Shown: positions 9,485-20,681 of the stretch, in pieces
How the letters are laid out: the number at the start of each line of letters is the position of its first letter
How positions within the stretch are numbered: position 1 is the stretch's first letter
Assembly: GCA_013215295.1 (NCBI GenBank)
Contig: JABSOZ010000007.1
Coordinates: forward strand, 1 to 64,000
Direction: 5' to 3'
DNA: 64,000 nt
Origin: Colwellia sp.
GTDB lineage: Bacteria > Pseudomonadota > Gammaproteobacteria > Enterobacterales > Alteromonadaceae
Position numbers and translations under genes: made by a program
The notes under the pieces: model-generated
Told to the model about the DNA's origin: nothing
The model's database searches: none
The model's input: only the letters and a program-made list of their open reading frames with translations

Positions 9485-10555
9485 ATGGAATATAATTTCA
9501 GAACCGCATTAATTGTAATTAGTGCTGTAGTGATCACTGCAATATTTGTTCATGGTTTTTGGACGATAAGAAAAAATAAAAACCCATACAAATTAAAAGC
9601 AAAGTCAAAAACTGATAATGTTGATACACCCAATCGAGGTTTTGACGGTTCAGGATTTGATCAAGATGGCGTGAGCAAGCCTAGAGTTGTGGATAACCCA
9701 CTTAACGATGAAGTGTCACATCAAGAAATCCCAATGCCTGCTACTAGTGATTACGAAGAACAAGCGACCTCGTACCGTGAATTTAGTGCTGAAGATAATG
9801 AGCCTAGTTTGGGCGACATGTCTTCTTTAGATAAGATGACCCAAAATAAAGAAAATCATGTACCTGATTTACGTGCACAAGAACAATCATTGTTTGAACA
9901 AGTAAAAGCTGAAGAGCCTCCTGTCGTTAAAAAAGTTGAAAAAAGTCTTTATCAAACACCGGTCACCTCAGCTAAACCAATAGTAAAAACTTCATCTTAT
10001 GTGAATAAAAAGGCGCCAATCAAACGCGATCAAATAGAGATTAACTTTGATGACGCAGTTAAGAAGGGGCCAACATCCGTTAAAAAAGATCCGATAATAA
10101 CTAAGCGTAAAAAAGTGAGTGTTGAACCTGAAGTGCTTATTATTTCAGTCGTTATGCCTGAAAACCAACTAATGTCTGGCGCAGCACTTTTACCAACCTT
10201 ATTAACGTTAGGCATGAAATACGGGGATATGAATATTTTTCACCGTCATGAAGACAATGCAGGTAATGGTAAAGTAACATTTAGCTTAGCGAATATTATG
10301 AACCCTGGTACGTTTGATCTCGACAATATGGAAAGCTTTACTACACAAGGAATTAGTCTATTTATGACGTTGCCGAGTGTTGGTGAAGCTTCTGTTGTAT
10401 TTGAACAAATGCTTAATGCAGCCAAACAACTTGCTTTAGAGTTTAGCGGTCAATTATTAGATGACAAACGTAGTGTTATGACCAAACAGACTGAACAGCA
10501 TTACACCAGTAAAATTCGTGAATTTGAGCGAAGAAACTTAATAGCCTCGGCTTAA
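9485..10555 (+). CDS. zipA: Cell division protein ZipA
   Basis: ZipA anchors FtsZ to the inner membrane at mid-cell. The 356-residue product has the classic layout. An N-terminal membrane anchor (about residues 6-26) has its N-end outside, and a basic stretch (RKNKNPYKLKAKSK) follows. Then come a long acidic/Pro-containing linker (about 40-215) and a C-terminal FtsZ-binding domain (about 217-345) starting at EVLIISVVMPENQLMSG. It sits 64 bases after smc and 76 bases before ligA in the same direction. Confidence 0.95.
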   Translation: MEYNFRTALIVISAVVITAIFVHGFWTIRKNKNPYKLKAKSKTDNVDTPNRGFDGSGFDQDGVSKPRVVDNPLNDEVSHQEIPMPATSDYEEQATSYREFSAEDNEPSLGDMSSLDKMTQNKENHVPDLRAQEQSLFEQVKAEEPPVVKKVEKSLYQTPVTSAKPIVKTSSYVNKKAPIKRDQIEINFDDAVKKGPTSVKKDPIITKRKKVSVEPEVLIISVVMPENQLMSGAALLPTLLTLGMKYGDMNIFHRHEDNAGNGKVTFSLANIMNPGTFDLDNMESFTTQGISLFMTLPSVGEASVVFEQMLNAAKQLALEFSGQLLDDKRSVMTKQTEQHYTSKIREFERRNLIASA

Positions 10556-10622
10556 GGTTAACCAACCCATCGACAGGTTAATTGAATAAATTAACCTGTA
10601 ATTTCAACTCTTTCAAAAGTAA

Positions 10623-12674
<2,052 letters not shown>

Positions 12675-12717
12675 CTTAGCTGTTGAATTTTTTAGGCTTA
12701 AAATCATGAAGGACACG

Positions 12718-13080
12718 TTAAATAATGATTAATGCGTAAACAAATAACATCATAGGTAAAGGTAATATAACGGTAAAAATAATTGCCTCGCACCATTCAA
12801 TCGTCGAATAAAACTTTCGCCACGGTTTATTTTCTTCTCTATTTGACTGTAACGTTTGAAAGAAGAAAATAAAACTCGCAACGACTAATGTTTGTAAAGC
12901 CGCAAACAAAATGAAAATGGCAAACCACACCAATACGATGGGCGTACTTTGTTCAATTTGTTGACTTAAAATCAAAAAAAGAACAAAGGAAAAACCACTC
13001 CATGCCATTAAGAACCAGCGGTAAGAAGAGAAAGAAATGGCGATGTTATTGAAAAGCTCTGGCGTTAATCTATATTTCAT
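12718..13080 (-). CDS. Hypothetical membrane protein
   Basis: This 120-residue protein has three or four hydrophobic segments (about residues 19-39, 47-75 and 97-119) and a short charged loop between the last two. It is probably an inner-membrane protein with cytoplasmic basic loops. I recognise no family or catalytic motif. It starts at ATG 13080 and is convergent with ligA. Confidence 0.6.
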   Translation of the reverse strand: MKYRLTPELFNNIAISFSSYRWFLMAWSGFSFVLFLILSQQIEQSTPIVLVWFAIFILFAALQTLVVASFIFFFQTLQSNREENKPWRKFYSTIEWCEAIIFTVILPLPMMLFVYALIII

Positions 13081-13301
13081 ATTAATTCTAAAATACTATA
13101 ATTGTTAATAATTTTGTCATGCTTAACGTTAGTTTTGCAAGGTCTAAAAATTTTTTTTTACAAAGAGAACCTGATTCTCTAAATAAATTTCATTACTTTT
13201 ATAATTAATTCTTGTGATGCATTTGTGATAACTTCGTGAAACCTCTGCAATACTTCCTTTGCATACTGAATGGGAAATCATTTAGTCATCAAAGGAAAAT
13301 T

Positions 13302-14132
13302 ATGAAATTTTTTAAAATCGCATCGGCTATTGCATTAGCCTGTACAAATTCAGTGTTAATGGCACAAACCATTGATATTCAAATTACTAATCTTACTCAT
13401 GCACAGCACTTTACACCACGTTTAGTTATAGCGCATGACAATTCAATTGATGCTTTTGAACCAGGTGTTGAAGCTACATCGGCATTAGCATGGCTTGCAG
13501 AAGCTGGTGTTATTGATGATGCACAAAATGCTGCATCGACAGGACAAAACTTTGAAGCACTTTTAGGCCCAACTGACACCGATAATACAACGAACACATG
13601 GCATCGTTTTGATGGCTTAGTTGCACCATCAACGTCTTTAAGTTATCCCTTTGATACGATGGATAAACCTTACCTTTCTATCTTAACGATGTTAATTCCA
13701 ACCAATGATGCTTTTGCTGGCCTAGACAGTATTAAAATACCCACAACCCCCGGTACTTATACATACATGTTGCACGCATATGATGCGGGCACAGAATTAA
13801 ATGATGAATTAAACAGCATGCGTACCGATATTGTGGCACAAGGTGGCGCGGCACTAGGGGGTTACGGTGTTCCTGGTGTTGCAGGGGCAGGTGCTTCCCC
13901 AGTACCATTAGGTGTCGGAGGAACAGGTGTTGCTGTAACCGTTGGTTTTGCTGAAGACGGCAGTGCAATCGGTGCTAATGAAGTTGTTGATGGCACTGAT
14001 GGCCCAGTACACATTCATAGAAATGTTTTAGGCGATACCAGCCTTACGGATGGAGCTAGTGATTTACAATCAACAGAACATCGTTGGTTGAACCCTGTTG
14101 CTCGAGTAACCATTACTATCCCAGCACCTTAA
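13302..14132 (+). CDS. Secreted spondin-N-domain protein
   Basis: The product (276 residues from ATG 13302, with AAAGGA 7 bases upstream) begins with a signal peptide (MKFFKIASAIALACTNSVLMA). The mature part opens with the spondin-type beta strand IDIQITNLTHAQHFTPRLV and ends with RWLNPVARVTITIPA. Spondin_N domains are secreted beta-sandwich folds named from extracellular-matrix F-spondin; their bacterial role is not established. A Gly/Ala/Val-rich low-complexity insert (about residues 182-212) interrupts the domain. The next gene is a lipoprotein paralogue 17 bases downstream. An upstream GTG/ATG reading adding 22 residues would hide the signal peptide and is rejected. Confidence 0.8.
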   Translation: MKFFKIASAIALACTNSVLMAQTIDIQITNLTHAQHFTPRLVIAHDNSIDAFEPGVEATSALAWLAEAGVIDDAQNAASTGQNFEALLGPTDTDNTTNTWHRFDGLVAPSTSLSYPFDTMDKPYLSILTMLIPTNDAFAGLDSIKIPTTPGTYTYMLHAYDAGTELNDELNSMRTDIVAQGGAALGGYGVPGVAGAGASPVPLGVGGTGVAVTVGFAEDGSAIGANEVVDGTDGPVHIHRNVLGDTSLTDGASDLQSTEHRWLNPVARVTITIPAP

Positions 14133-14149
14133 TTTAGGGAGAATAGATC

Positions 14150-15001
14150 ATGAATATTAATAAAATAAGTTTAGTTTTATTGCCGCTAATTGCAGTATTA
14201 GCAACGGGTTGTGGTGGCGATGATGGTAGCAATGGTGAAGCAGGCGCCGCTGGTGTTGATGGTTCTACTGGCATCGACGGAACCAATGGAACTGACGGCA
14301 CCAATGGAACAGACGGTACTAACGGAACAAATGGCAACTTAGCAGTTTTCACTGTTCAGTTAACCAATTTAACCTACAGCCAACCATTTTCACCTGCAGC
14401 GATTATTTTACATGAACCTGGTTATAATGTTTTTATTGACGGTGAAGCCGCAAGTCTTGGTTTAGAGCAACTTGCTGAAGGTGGTGATCCTACTGAAGTA
14501 CTTGCTGAAGCTTTAGCGGCGACGCAGTATTTAGATTCTATAGCTACAGATGGCGCAACAGGACCACGTTCTATGGGCGCGATGTCGACATTAGTCGTAC
14601 CGTTACTTGACGTTGATGATTTAAGAATTAGTTTCACAACCATGTTAGTTGACACTAATGATGCGTTTACGGGGCTGAATGCGGCAGACATAAGTAATAT
14701 GACTGTAGGGCAGTCTATGAGTTTTATGGCGCCTACTTGGGACTCAGGTACTGAAGCCAATACTGAAACGGCAAGTACTATGCCTGGTCCAGCCGCTGGT
14801 GCTGCAGGTGGCGGTGGTGCAAGTGCTGGTTTTGATGCTGCTCGTGATGATCTCTTTGACTTAGTTCACTTTCATCGTGGAGTTGTGACTAACGCCAATG
14901 CTAATGATGGAAGTAAAGAAGGTTTAACTACGTCGGTATTGACAGAAGCGGACCGTTGGGACAATCCAACGGCACGTATTGTAGTGACCCGAACTCGATA
15001 A
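14150..15001 (+). CDS. Spondin-domain lipoprotein with collagen-like Gly repeats
   Basis: A paralogue of the gene before it. The 283-residue product has a lipoprotein signal ending in the lipobox LATGC (Cys21), so it should be anchored to the outer membrane. Residues 25-64 form a Gly-X-Y run (GTNGTDGTNGTDGTNGTNGN at the end), like a flexible collagen-like stalk. A spondin-type domain follows (FTVQLTNLTYSQPFSP to RWDNPTARIVVT). A GGGG/Ala-rich insert occurs at the same place as in the paralogue. SD GGGAGA precedes the ATG. Function is unknown; surface display of a ligand-binding head on a stalk is my inference. Confidence 0.82.
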   Translation: MNINKISLVLLPLIAVLATGCGGDDGSNGEAGAAGVDGSTGIDGTNGTDGTNGTDGTNGTNGNLAVFTVQLTNLTYSQPFSPAAIILHEPGYNVFIDGEAASLGLEQLAEGGDPTEVLAEALAATQYLDSIATDGATGPRSMGAMSTLVVPLLDVDDLRISFTTMLVDTNDAFTGLNAADISNMTVGQSMSFMAPTWDSGTEANTETASTMPGPAAGAAGGGGASAGFDAARDDLFDLVHFHRGVVTNANANDGSKEGLTTSVLTEADRWDNPTARIVVTRTR

Positions 15002-15003
15002 AT

Positions 15004-15035
15004 AGAGAGGCGCCTTAAAAGGCGCCAATCTCTCT
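15004..15035 (+). terminator. Hairpin after the spondin pair (likely terminator)
   Basis: GGCGCC at 15009-15014 pairs with GGCGCC at 15021-15026. Flanking TT/AA pairing shortens the loop, and AGAGA/TCTCT extends the stem outward. It lies 2 bases after the lipoprotein stop. No U-tract follows, so termination is likely but not certain. Confidence 0.6.
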
Positions 15036-15390
15036 AAATTATTAGTGGTATATTATAAAGTCAAAGAGTTAATACAAGATAAAATAGCAAATGTTTCGAA
15101 AGTATTTATGCCTGAACAAGTTCTTATGCATAGGCATGAAGAAAAACAATGATGCAATGCAGATTATTTCGAATTTGTCTAAAGACCCATAAGAAATAAT
15201 GCTGAATGTGCACATGTTATTTTTATTGGTTTGATTCAGGTGTTAAACGTATCGATGTAAAGTTAGCGAACAAATATGTTAACTCGAGTCCTTGATATTT
15301 GAAACGCCTGCTTGACTACCTAACAACATTGAAGAAAAATTTCTTTGTGCCGTAATTCTTAATAATAAATAGAATAAAGCGGAGCAAAGA
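15036..15390. other. Intergenic region with possible decayed coding fragments
   Basis: No complete gene is present. Two short stretches look coding-like in different frames. One of about 34 codons runs 15042-15152, and a shorter one, reading YWFDSGVKRIDVKLANKYV, ends in TGA near 15292. Neither has a convincing start. They may be remnants of one broken gene or chance. The promoter of the response-regulator gene must lie in the last 100 bases, with SD GCGGAGC before its ATG. Confidence 0.3.
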
Positions 15391-16116
15391 ATGGACACAA
15401 TTTTAGTGGTTGAAGATGATCAAGATATTGCAGATTTAATGATTTTGAATCTACAAGAATTATCATTAACGGTTGAACATTGCTTAACCGGTGAGCTAGC
15501 GTTGGATAAACTAAGCCATAATAGTTATTCGTTAGTTTTATTGGATGTAATGCTACCGGGGATTTCAGGGTTAGATGTTTGCCGACAACTTCGAGAACAA
15601 AAACCAGAGCAAGTGATCTTAATGGTAACGTCTCGAGATAGCGAAATTGATCGTGTTTTAGGCCTTGAATTAGGCGCAGACGATTACATGAGCAAGCCTT
15701 TTAGTGTTCGTGAATTACAAGCTCGTGTTCGTAGCCAGTTACGACGGTTACATCTAGTGGCTCAGCGTGAACAGCAAAATTCAGAACAACATCAGCCTGA
15801 ACAGCATTTAACGGTAGGTGAATTGCAAATTAATAATACGACTCATCGAACCTTATTGGCCGGAAAAGAAATAGAATTAACCTCAACGGAGTTCGATTTA
15901 CTTTTATTTTTAGCTTCTCACCCAGATCAAGTGTTTTCTAGAGAGCAGCTACTCAGTAATGTATGGGGTTATCACCATAGTGGTTATGAGCACACTGTAA
16001 ATTCTCACATTAATCGTTTACGTAATAAAGTTGAAAAAAATGCCACTAAACCAGAAATTGTTCAAACAGTTTGGGGCGTGGGTTATAAATTTAATAAAGA
16101 GGGGGTTGCCGCATGA
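15391..16116 (+). CDS. OmpR/PhoB-family response regulator
   Basis: A 241-residue transcription factor. The receiver domain (1-118) has acidic residues D9-D10, the phospho-accepting Asp near residue 52 (VLLDVMLPG) and Lys102 in MSKPFS. The C-terminal winged-helix DNA-binding domain (about 140-235) ends in VWGVGYKFN. A Gln/Glu-rich linker (REQQNSEQHQPEQH) joins them. Its stop overlaps the start of the kinase gene by 4 bases, so the two are translationally coupled. The spondin genes just upstream are plausible targets by position only. Confidence 0.93.
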   Translation: MDTILVVEDDQDIADLMILNLQELSLTVEHCLTGELALDKLSHNSYSLVLLDVMLPGISGLDVCRQLREQKPEQVILMVTSRDSEIDRVLGLELGADDYMSKPFSVRELQARVRSQLRRLHLVAQREQQNSEQHQPEQHLTVGELQINNTTHRTLLAGKEIELTSTEFDLLLFLASHPDQVFSREQLLSNVWGYHHSGYEHTVNSHINRLRNKVEKNATKPEIVQTVWGVGYKFNKEGVAA

Positions 16117-17594
16117 AATTGTCTTTATATCACCGTTTGTCTCTTTCATTATTGGTGGTATTCATTGCAATTATCAGTGTGTTTTATATTTGGGCTCAAC
16201 AGCTTGAACAGAAAACAAGGTATGAATCAGAACAAAATTTACACTTGTCATTAGCGGCAAGTCTAGCGAGAGATAATCCGTTATTACAGCAAGGTGTGTA
16301 TGATCACCATGCGCTGAAAAATTTATTTCATACGTTAATGGTTATGGGGCCAGCGTTTGAATTTTATTTTGTTGACCCTGAAGGTGAAATTATCACCCAT
16401 TCAATTGCTCCGTCATTAATAAAACGGACAAAGATTGATTTACTACCCCTTATTCAATTAACACAAAATAGGGCTTCATTACCTATTTATGGTGATGATC
16501 CTCAACATGTAACGCGTAAAAAAATATTTTCTGCCGCGCCTGTTTTTAATGGCAGTAGTTTGCAAGGTTATTTATATGTGATTGTTGCTGGAGAACGTTA
16601 TGAATCTGCTTTTAACCGTTTACAGTCAAGTAGGCAAACAGAACTGTCTATTATGGCAATGTTTGGGGCAATGCTTTTCTTATTTGTGGTTATGTTAGGA
16701 ATATTTGCTTATTTTACCCGTCCATTAAGACGGCTAAGTAAGGATATTAAAGCACTACAAGCTGTTGGTTTTGATAAAAGTAAAGTTAATCTCGCTAAAT
16801 GGATGCCGAACAGTCGTAATGAAGTACATCAACTTGGCGAAGCGTTTGAGCAAATGGTTAAACAAATTAATCAACAGTTTGACATGTTACAAAAAAATGA
16901 TGAGCATAGACGTGAATTGTTGGCTGATATTTCTCATGATTTACGAACACCTTTGTCTTCTCTGCAAGGTTATATTGAAACCCTTGAATTAAAAAGTGAT
17001 CAAGTCACTGAAGAACAACGACAAAAATATGTTGAAATTGCCTTGAAAAACGCCCAGCAATTGAAAGGGCTTATTGATCAAATATTCGAGTTAGCCCATC
17101 TTGAAGGTGGTCAAGTTTCTTTGAACCTTGAAGCCTTTAATTTAGCTGAACTTTTATATGATGTTGTGGCTAAGTTTAACTTGCAAACAACGGCTAAGAA
17201 TATAGAAGTCAACATTGTGCCAGAGTTTTCTTATACTCAAGTTCATAGTGATATCGGGAAGTTAGAAAGGATATTAAGTAATTTATTAGAAAATGCTATT
17301 CGTCATACACCGGACTCGGGAAAAATAACGTTATCTATTACTGAGCTGAATCAAAACCAATGCCAATTGAATATTACCGATACAGGCACCGGCATTAAAG
17401 AAGATGAACTGCTGTATATTTTTGACACGCGTTATCGTGCGAGTAATGCGGTGCAAGACAAAGAAAAACATACAGGACTTGGCCTTGCTATCACTAAAAA
17501 ATTACTAGAATTATTAAAATCTGATATTAAAGTAACCAGTACTTTAGGAGAAGGTACCTCATTTACCTTCAATTTACGCAAAATTTCGCTATAG
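16113..17594 (+). CDS. Membrane sensor histidine kinase
   Basis: Partner of the preceding regulator. The 493-residue protein has a first membrane segment (about 7-28) and a periplasmic sensor region (about 30-178). A second membrane segment (about 179-204) leads into a HAMP linker. The dimerisation/phospho-acceptor helix has His275 in ADISHDLRTPLSSL. The ATPase domain shows N box NLLENAIRHTP, G1 DTGTGIKEDE and G2 HTGLGLAITKKLL. The sensed signal is unknown. Confidence 0.93.
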   Translation: MKLSLYHRLSLSLLVVFIAIISVFYIWAQQLEQKTRYESEQNLHLSLAASLARDNPLLQQGVYDHHALKNLFHTLMVMGPAFEFYFVDPEGEIITHSIAPSLIKRTKIDLLPLIQLTQNRASLPIYGDDPQHVTRKKIFSAAPVFNGSSLQGYLYVIVAGERYESAFNRLQSSRQTELSIMAMFGAMLFLFVVMLGIFAYFTRPLRRLSKDIKALQAVGFDKSKVNLAKWMPNSRNEVHQLGEAFEQMVKQINQQFDMLQKNDEHRRELLADISHDLRTPLSSLQGYIETLELKSDQVTEEQRQKYVEIALKNAQQLKGLIDQIFELAHLEGGQVSLNLEAFNLAELLYDVVAKFNLQTTAKNIEVNIVPEFSYTQVHSDIGKLERILSNLLENAIRHTPDSGKITLSITELNQNQCQLNITDTGTGIKEDELLYIFDTRYRASNAVQDKEKHTGLGLAITKKLLELLKSDIKVTSTLGEGTSFTFNLRKISL

Positions 17595-17680
17595 GTTTCA
17601 CTTTAACTGTCGAGTTTTCCTGTTAATTTCCTTAGAATAGAAAGAAGGATCTCATTAAAGCTCTCACCTAAGGAAATATT

Positions 17681-18487
17681 GTGAATAAGAAAGTTACTCT
17701 CTCATTAACGCTTGCCGCACTTGTTGTTTTAGCAAGTTGTGCAAAATCTTCAACTGGCCGTAATCAAATAACCTTATTCTCAAGCTCAGAGCTCGATAAA
17801 ATGGGTGCTAGTTCATTTGCACAAATGAAAGAAAAAGAAAAAATCAGTACTGACCAAGCCGTTAATAATTATGTGCAATGTGTCGCTAAAGCTATTACGG
17901 TTAATGTACCAAAATCTGCCCATAACGGTGAATGGGAAGTTGTCGTTTTTGATTCTGAACAAGTCAATGCTTTTGCTTTACCGGGCGGAAAAATAGGTAT
18001 TTATACCGGTATTTTAAAAGTCGCAAAAACTCAAGACCAACTGGGTGCTATTATTGGCCATGAAGTAGGACATGTTATTGAAAGTCACTCGAATGAACGC
18101 ATGTCTTCAAATAAGTTATCCCAAACAACTACTGCTTTATTTGATACTGTTTTATCGGCAGGCAATGTTGAACACCGTGAATTATTGATCTCTGGCTTTG
18201 GGGTGCTTGCAAAGTATGGTGTGTTGATGCCCTACGGCCGCGCTCACGAAAGTGAAGCTGATATAGTCGGGCAAGACTTAATGGCTAAGTCTGGATTTGA
18301 ACCCTCTGCAGCTATCGACTTATGGCTAAATATGGCAAAACTATCAAACGGTTCGCCGCCAGAATTTATGTCTACCCATCCATCAAATAAAACGCGTATT
18401 GACCAACTGAAAGGCCATTTGCCGATTTCTCAAACTTTTTATCAAGCGAGTAATGCACCCACTTGTAAAAAACCCAATAATATATAG
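17681..18487 (+). CDS. M48-family metalloprotease lipoprotein (LoiP/YcaL type)
   Basis: A 268-residue zinc peptidase with a lipoprotein signal (lipobox LASC, Cys20), so it is expected on the inner face of the outer membrane. The zinc-binding HEVGH lies in IIGHEVGHVIESHSNERMS, and the third ligand Glu in AHESEADIVGQDLM. The pattern VFDSEQVNAFALPGGKIGIYTG is typical of M48 peptidases such as LoiP and BepA. No TPR domain follows, so it is closer to LoiP/YcaL in size. It starts at GTG 17681 with AAGGAAA upstream. Likely role: outer-membrane protein quality control. Confidence 0.88.
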   Translation: MNKKVTLSLTLAALVVLASCAKSSTGRNQITLFSSSELDKMGASSFAQMKEKEKISTDQAVNNYVQCVAKAITVNVPKSAHNGEWEVVVFDSEQVNAFALPGGKIGIYTGILKVAKTQDQLGAIIGHEVGHVIESHSNERMSSNKLSQTTTALFDTVLSAGNVEHRELLISGFGVLAKYGVLMPYGRAHESEADIVGQDLMAKSGFEPSAAIDLWLNMAKLSNGSPPEFMSTHPSNKTRIDQLKGHLPISQTFYQASNAPTCKKPNNI

Positions 18488-18509
18488 GTTAGCCAGAAAA
18501 ATTAATAGA

Positions 18510-18740
18510 ATGAAATTGGTCGTATTTTTATCATTATATTAGCTGCTTTGGTTTGAGCTAATAGTGCCTTAAGTGCTGAGCAGATAAAACTGTACACAAT
18601 AGATTGTGGTACTTATGATGTCGCTGATATGGACAGTTTCTCAAGTACGGTGTATACGATGGGCAAAAAATTATAAATGCCTAACCCTGTTTCCTGATTA
18701 GACACCCTAAAGGTGATTTGATTTAGGAAGAAAGTCGTGT
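18510..18740 (+). pseudogene. Decayed metallo-beta-lactamase-fold (AHL-lactonase-like) gene fragment
   Basis: Conceptual repair gives an export signal, then QIKLYTIDCGTYDVADMDSF and, in a neighbouring frame, LIRHPKGDLI. This is the opening pattern of exported lactonase-like metallo-beta-lactamases (KLYxxDCG, then LIxHPKGxLLWDTG). At least two frameshifts and stops (TGA in the signal peptide, TAA after MGKKL, TAG where Trp is expected) break it. The metal-binding HxHxDH part is absent, so the gene is truncated as well. ATG 18510 is the likely old start. Confidence 0.65.
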
Positions 18741-18863
18741 TAATTGCTGAACTGTGTTTCCACAAAATTTGGTTTGATGTTAATAATTTCTAAAATAATC
18801 AGCAACTAATCGTTAATGTATGTTATTTTTCTTATCAATGTTATTTCACAAGAATTTTAAATA

Positions 18864-19733
18864 ATGAAGCTTTGGTTGAAGGATGATCTTGCGTCCAGAA
18901 AAATAGTATTTCAACGGGCGTTACTCTTTTCTACTGTAACTTTATTCGTATTATTTGTATTCCAGCCTTTTGGTACTAATAACCATACTATCCCATACAA
19001 GTTCCTGAGACTCTCGGGTTATGGATTGGTAACGTTTTGCGCGCTATTGTTATCGGGAATATTAGAAATAGCTTCAACTCGTCTCAATATTAACAATCGA
19101 TTGCGTTTGATGGTTATACCTTGTCTTTATATTGGGTTAGTTTCTGTTTTTAATCACAGCTATTTTGTCGTTGCAATTTACGGCGTTTGGCATTGGGAAA
19201 ATCAAGGGTTATTTTTTTTCTATACCTTTGCCATTGGTTTGTTTCCTATCATCTTTATTTTCCTCGTTAATCATCATGCAAAAAAATCAACGTTACTCCC
19301 AGAAATTGTTGAAGGTGAAAGCAGAGCACACCATAGTATTGAAAATAAAGCAGATCACGAACCCATCTCCTCTCAGGTATTAACCTTAACGGGTGATAAT
19401 AAAGGCGATAATTTACCAATAACATTATCGGAGATCTTATTTATAAAATCTGCTGACAATTATTGTGAGGTTGCCATTTTGAAAGATAATAGTGTTAGTC
19501 ATAAATTATTACGCAGTTCGCTCATTAGTATTTTAAAACAACTACCAGAAAAATCATTAGTGCACCGCTGTCATCGTTCTTATGCAGTAAACCTAGCATT
19601 AGTTGAACTTAGTACCGGTAATGCAGGGGGTTTGAAGTTAATGATGAAACCCATTGGCATCACCGTACCTGTGTCACGCACTTATGTCGAAACTATAAAA
19701 CAAGCTTTGTCATTAATCCCTGAAGCTTGTTAA
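18864..19733 (+). CDS. Membrane-bound LytTR DNA-binding regulator
   Basis: The 289-residue protein has four membrane segments (about residues 19-35, 48-65, 80-98 and 113-135). A charged linker leads to a C-terminal LytTR DNA-binding domain (about 175-280) with ILFIKSADNYCEVAI and LVHRCHRSYAVNL. It has no receiver domain, so it probably senses through the membrane part and acts as a one-component regulator. The downstream CPBP and PspB-like genes run in the same direction and may be its targets. SD is weak (AAGAA). Confidence 0.85.
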   Translation: MKLWLKDDLASRKIVFQRALLFSTVTLFVLFVFQPFGTNNHTIPYKFLRLSGYGLVTFCALLLSGILEIASTRLNINNRLRLMVIPCLYIGLVSVFNHSYFVVAIYGVWHWENQGLFFFYTFAIGLFPIIFIFLVNHHAKKSTLLPEIVEGESRAHHSIENKADHEPISSQVLTLTGDNKGDNLPITLSEILFIKSADNYCEVAILKDNSVSHKLLRSSLISILKQLPEKSLVHRCHRSYAVNLALVELSTGNAGGLKLMMKPIGITVPVSRTYVETIKQALSLIPEAC

Positions 19734-19853
19734 TCACCCCAATACCTTGTTATAAGTACCTTTGTAGAGAAAAACATCCCTAATGGTTCGATTCTAAATT
19801 CATTGTTGGTCATGCTTAACTTGAAATTTAAACTTTAAGTTAAGAAGGCAACT

Positions 19854-20672
19854 ATGGATAACAAAATTAAAACGCTGATAATGATAAGCACCTTTATATT
19901 CTGTCACTATGTAATGAAATATCTCTGGGGAAATGATTGGAGTGAAGCATTATTAGTAATGGACCAGCAAACCTATCTTTTATTGACACCTGCGAGGTAC
20001 CTATTCAAATACAGCCTTTTGGTGTTAGCGGCATGTTTATTATTTAGAGACGTAAGTTTACCCGAAATTTTAGGGCTAAAAACAGAAGGGTTTCAGCATT
20101 ATTTTAAAGCGGCTGTTGCTTGTTGTTTACCAATGACATTAGGTTACGCTTATTTAAGTAATGAACTAAACCTGACGCTGTCAGGGATCATGGTTGGCTC
20201 AGTATATGCTGGTGTGTTCGAAGAAATCCTATTTAGGGCTGTATTATTTGGTGTTTTGTTTCGATTTTGTCGGCTAGGATTTATACCCGCAGCTTTAGTG
20301 AGTTCAGTTATCTTTGGTTTAGGGCACATATATCAAGGACATGATCCAATGTCATCCTTTGCGGCTTTCGCTATAACTTCTGTCGCGGGTACTTGGTTTG
20401 CTTGGTTGTTTTGTGAATCAGGTTACCGCATCTGGTTTCCTTTGTGGATGCATATTTTTATGAATGCAGCTTACGGTATATTCGGTATGTCGGGCGGTGC
20501 AGCGGGAGATTTAGAGGGGAATATATTTAAGGCTAGCGCAATCGTCTTAAGCTTAGTTTACATTCACTTATTTATTCGCAGCGGGAAAAAACGTGAAATA
20601 ACCGTTTCGTCATTATGGAACAATCATTCTGGTGAAAGTCTTCAACCTTCAATAACCACTAAACTCGCTTAA
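19854..20672 (+). CDS. CPBP-family intramembrane metalloprotease
   Basis: A 272-residue, mostly hydrophobic protein with the CPBP (Abi, type II CAAX-protease-like) motifs: a glutamate pair in FEEILFRAVLFG (EExxxR), a histidine in GLGHIYQGH, and a final HIFMNAAYG. About seven membrane segments are visible. Such proteins cleave or modify membrane peptides, though most bacterial members have no known substrate. It lies 120 bases after the LytTR regulator and 9 bases before the PspB-like gene. A charged C-terminal tail of about 30 residues follows the last segment. Confidence 0.87.
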   Translation: MDNKIKTLIMISTFIFCHYVMKYLWGNDWSEALLVMDQQTYLLLTPARYLFKYSLLVLAACLLFRDVSLPEILGLKTEGFQHYFKAAVACCLPMTLGYAYLSNELNLTLSGIMVGSVYAGVFEEILFRAVLFGVLFRFCRLGFIPAALVSSVIFGLGHIYQGHDPMSSFAAFAITSVAGTWFAWLFCESGYRIWFPLWMHIFMNAAYGIFGMSGGAAGDLEGNIFKASAIVLSLVYIHLFIRSGKKREITVSSLWNNHSGESLQPSITTKLA

Positions 20673-20681
20673 GGAGTATGT

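Noticed and set aside
13732-14352. Open frames antisense to the spondin genes
   Set aside because: They arise from Gly/Thr-rich codons of the real genes; repeated Pro/Val/Leu patterns mirror the repeats.
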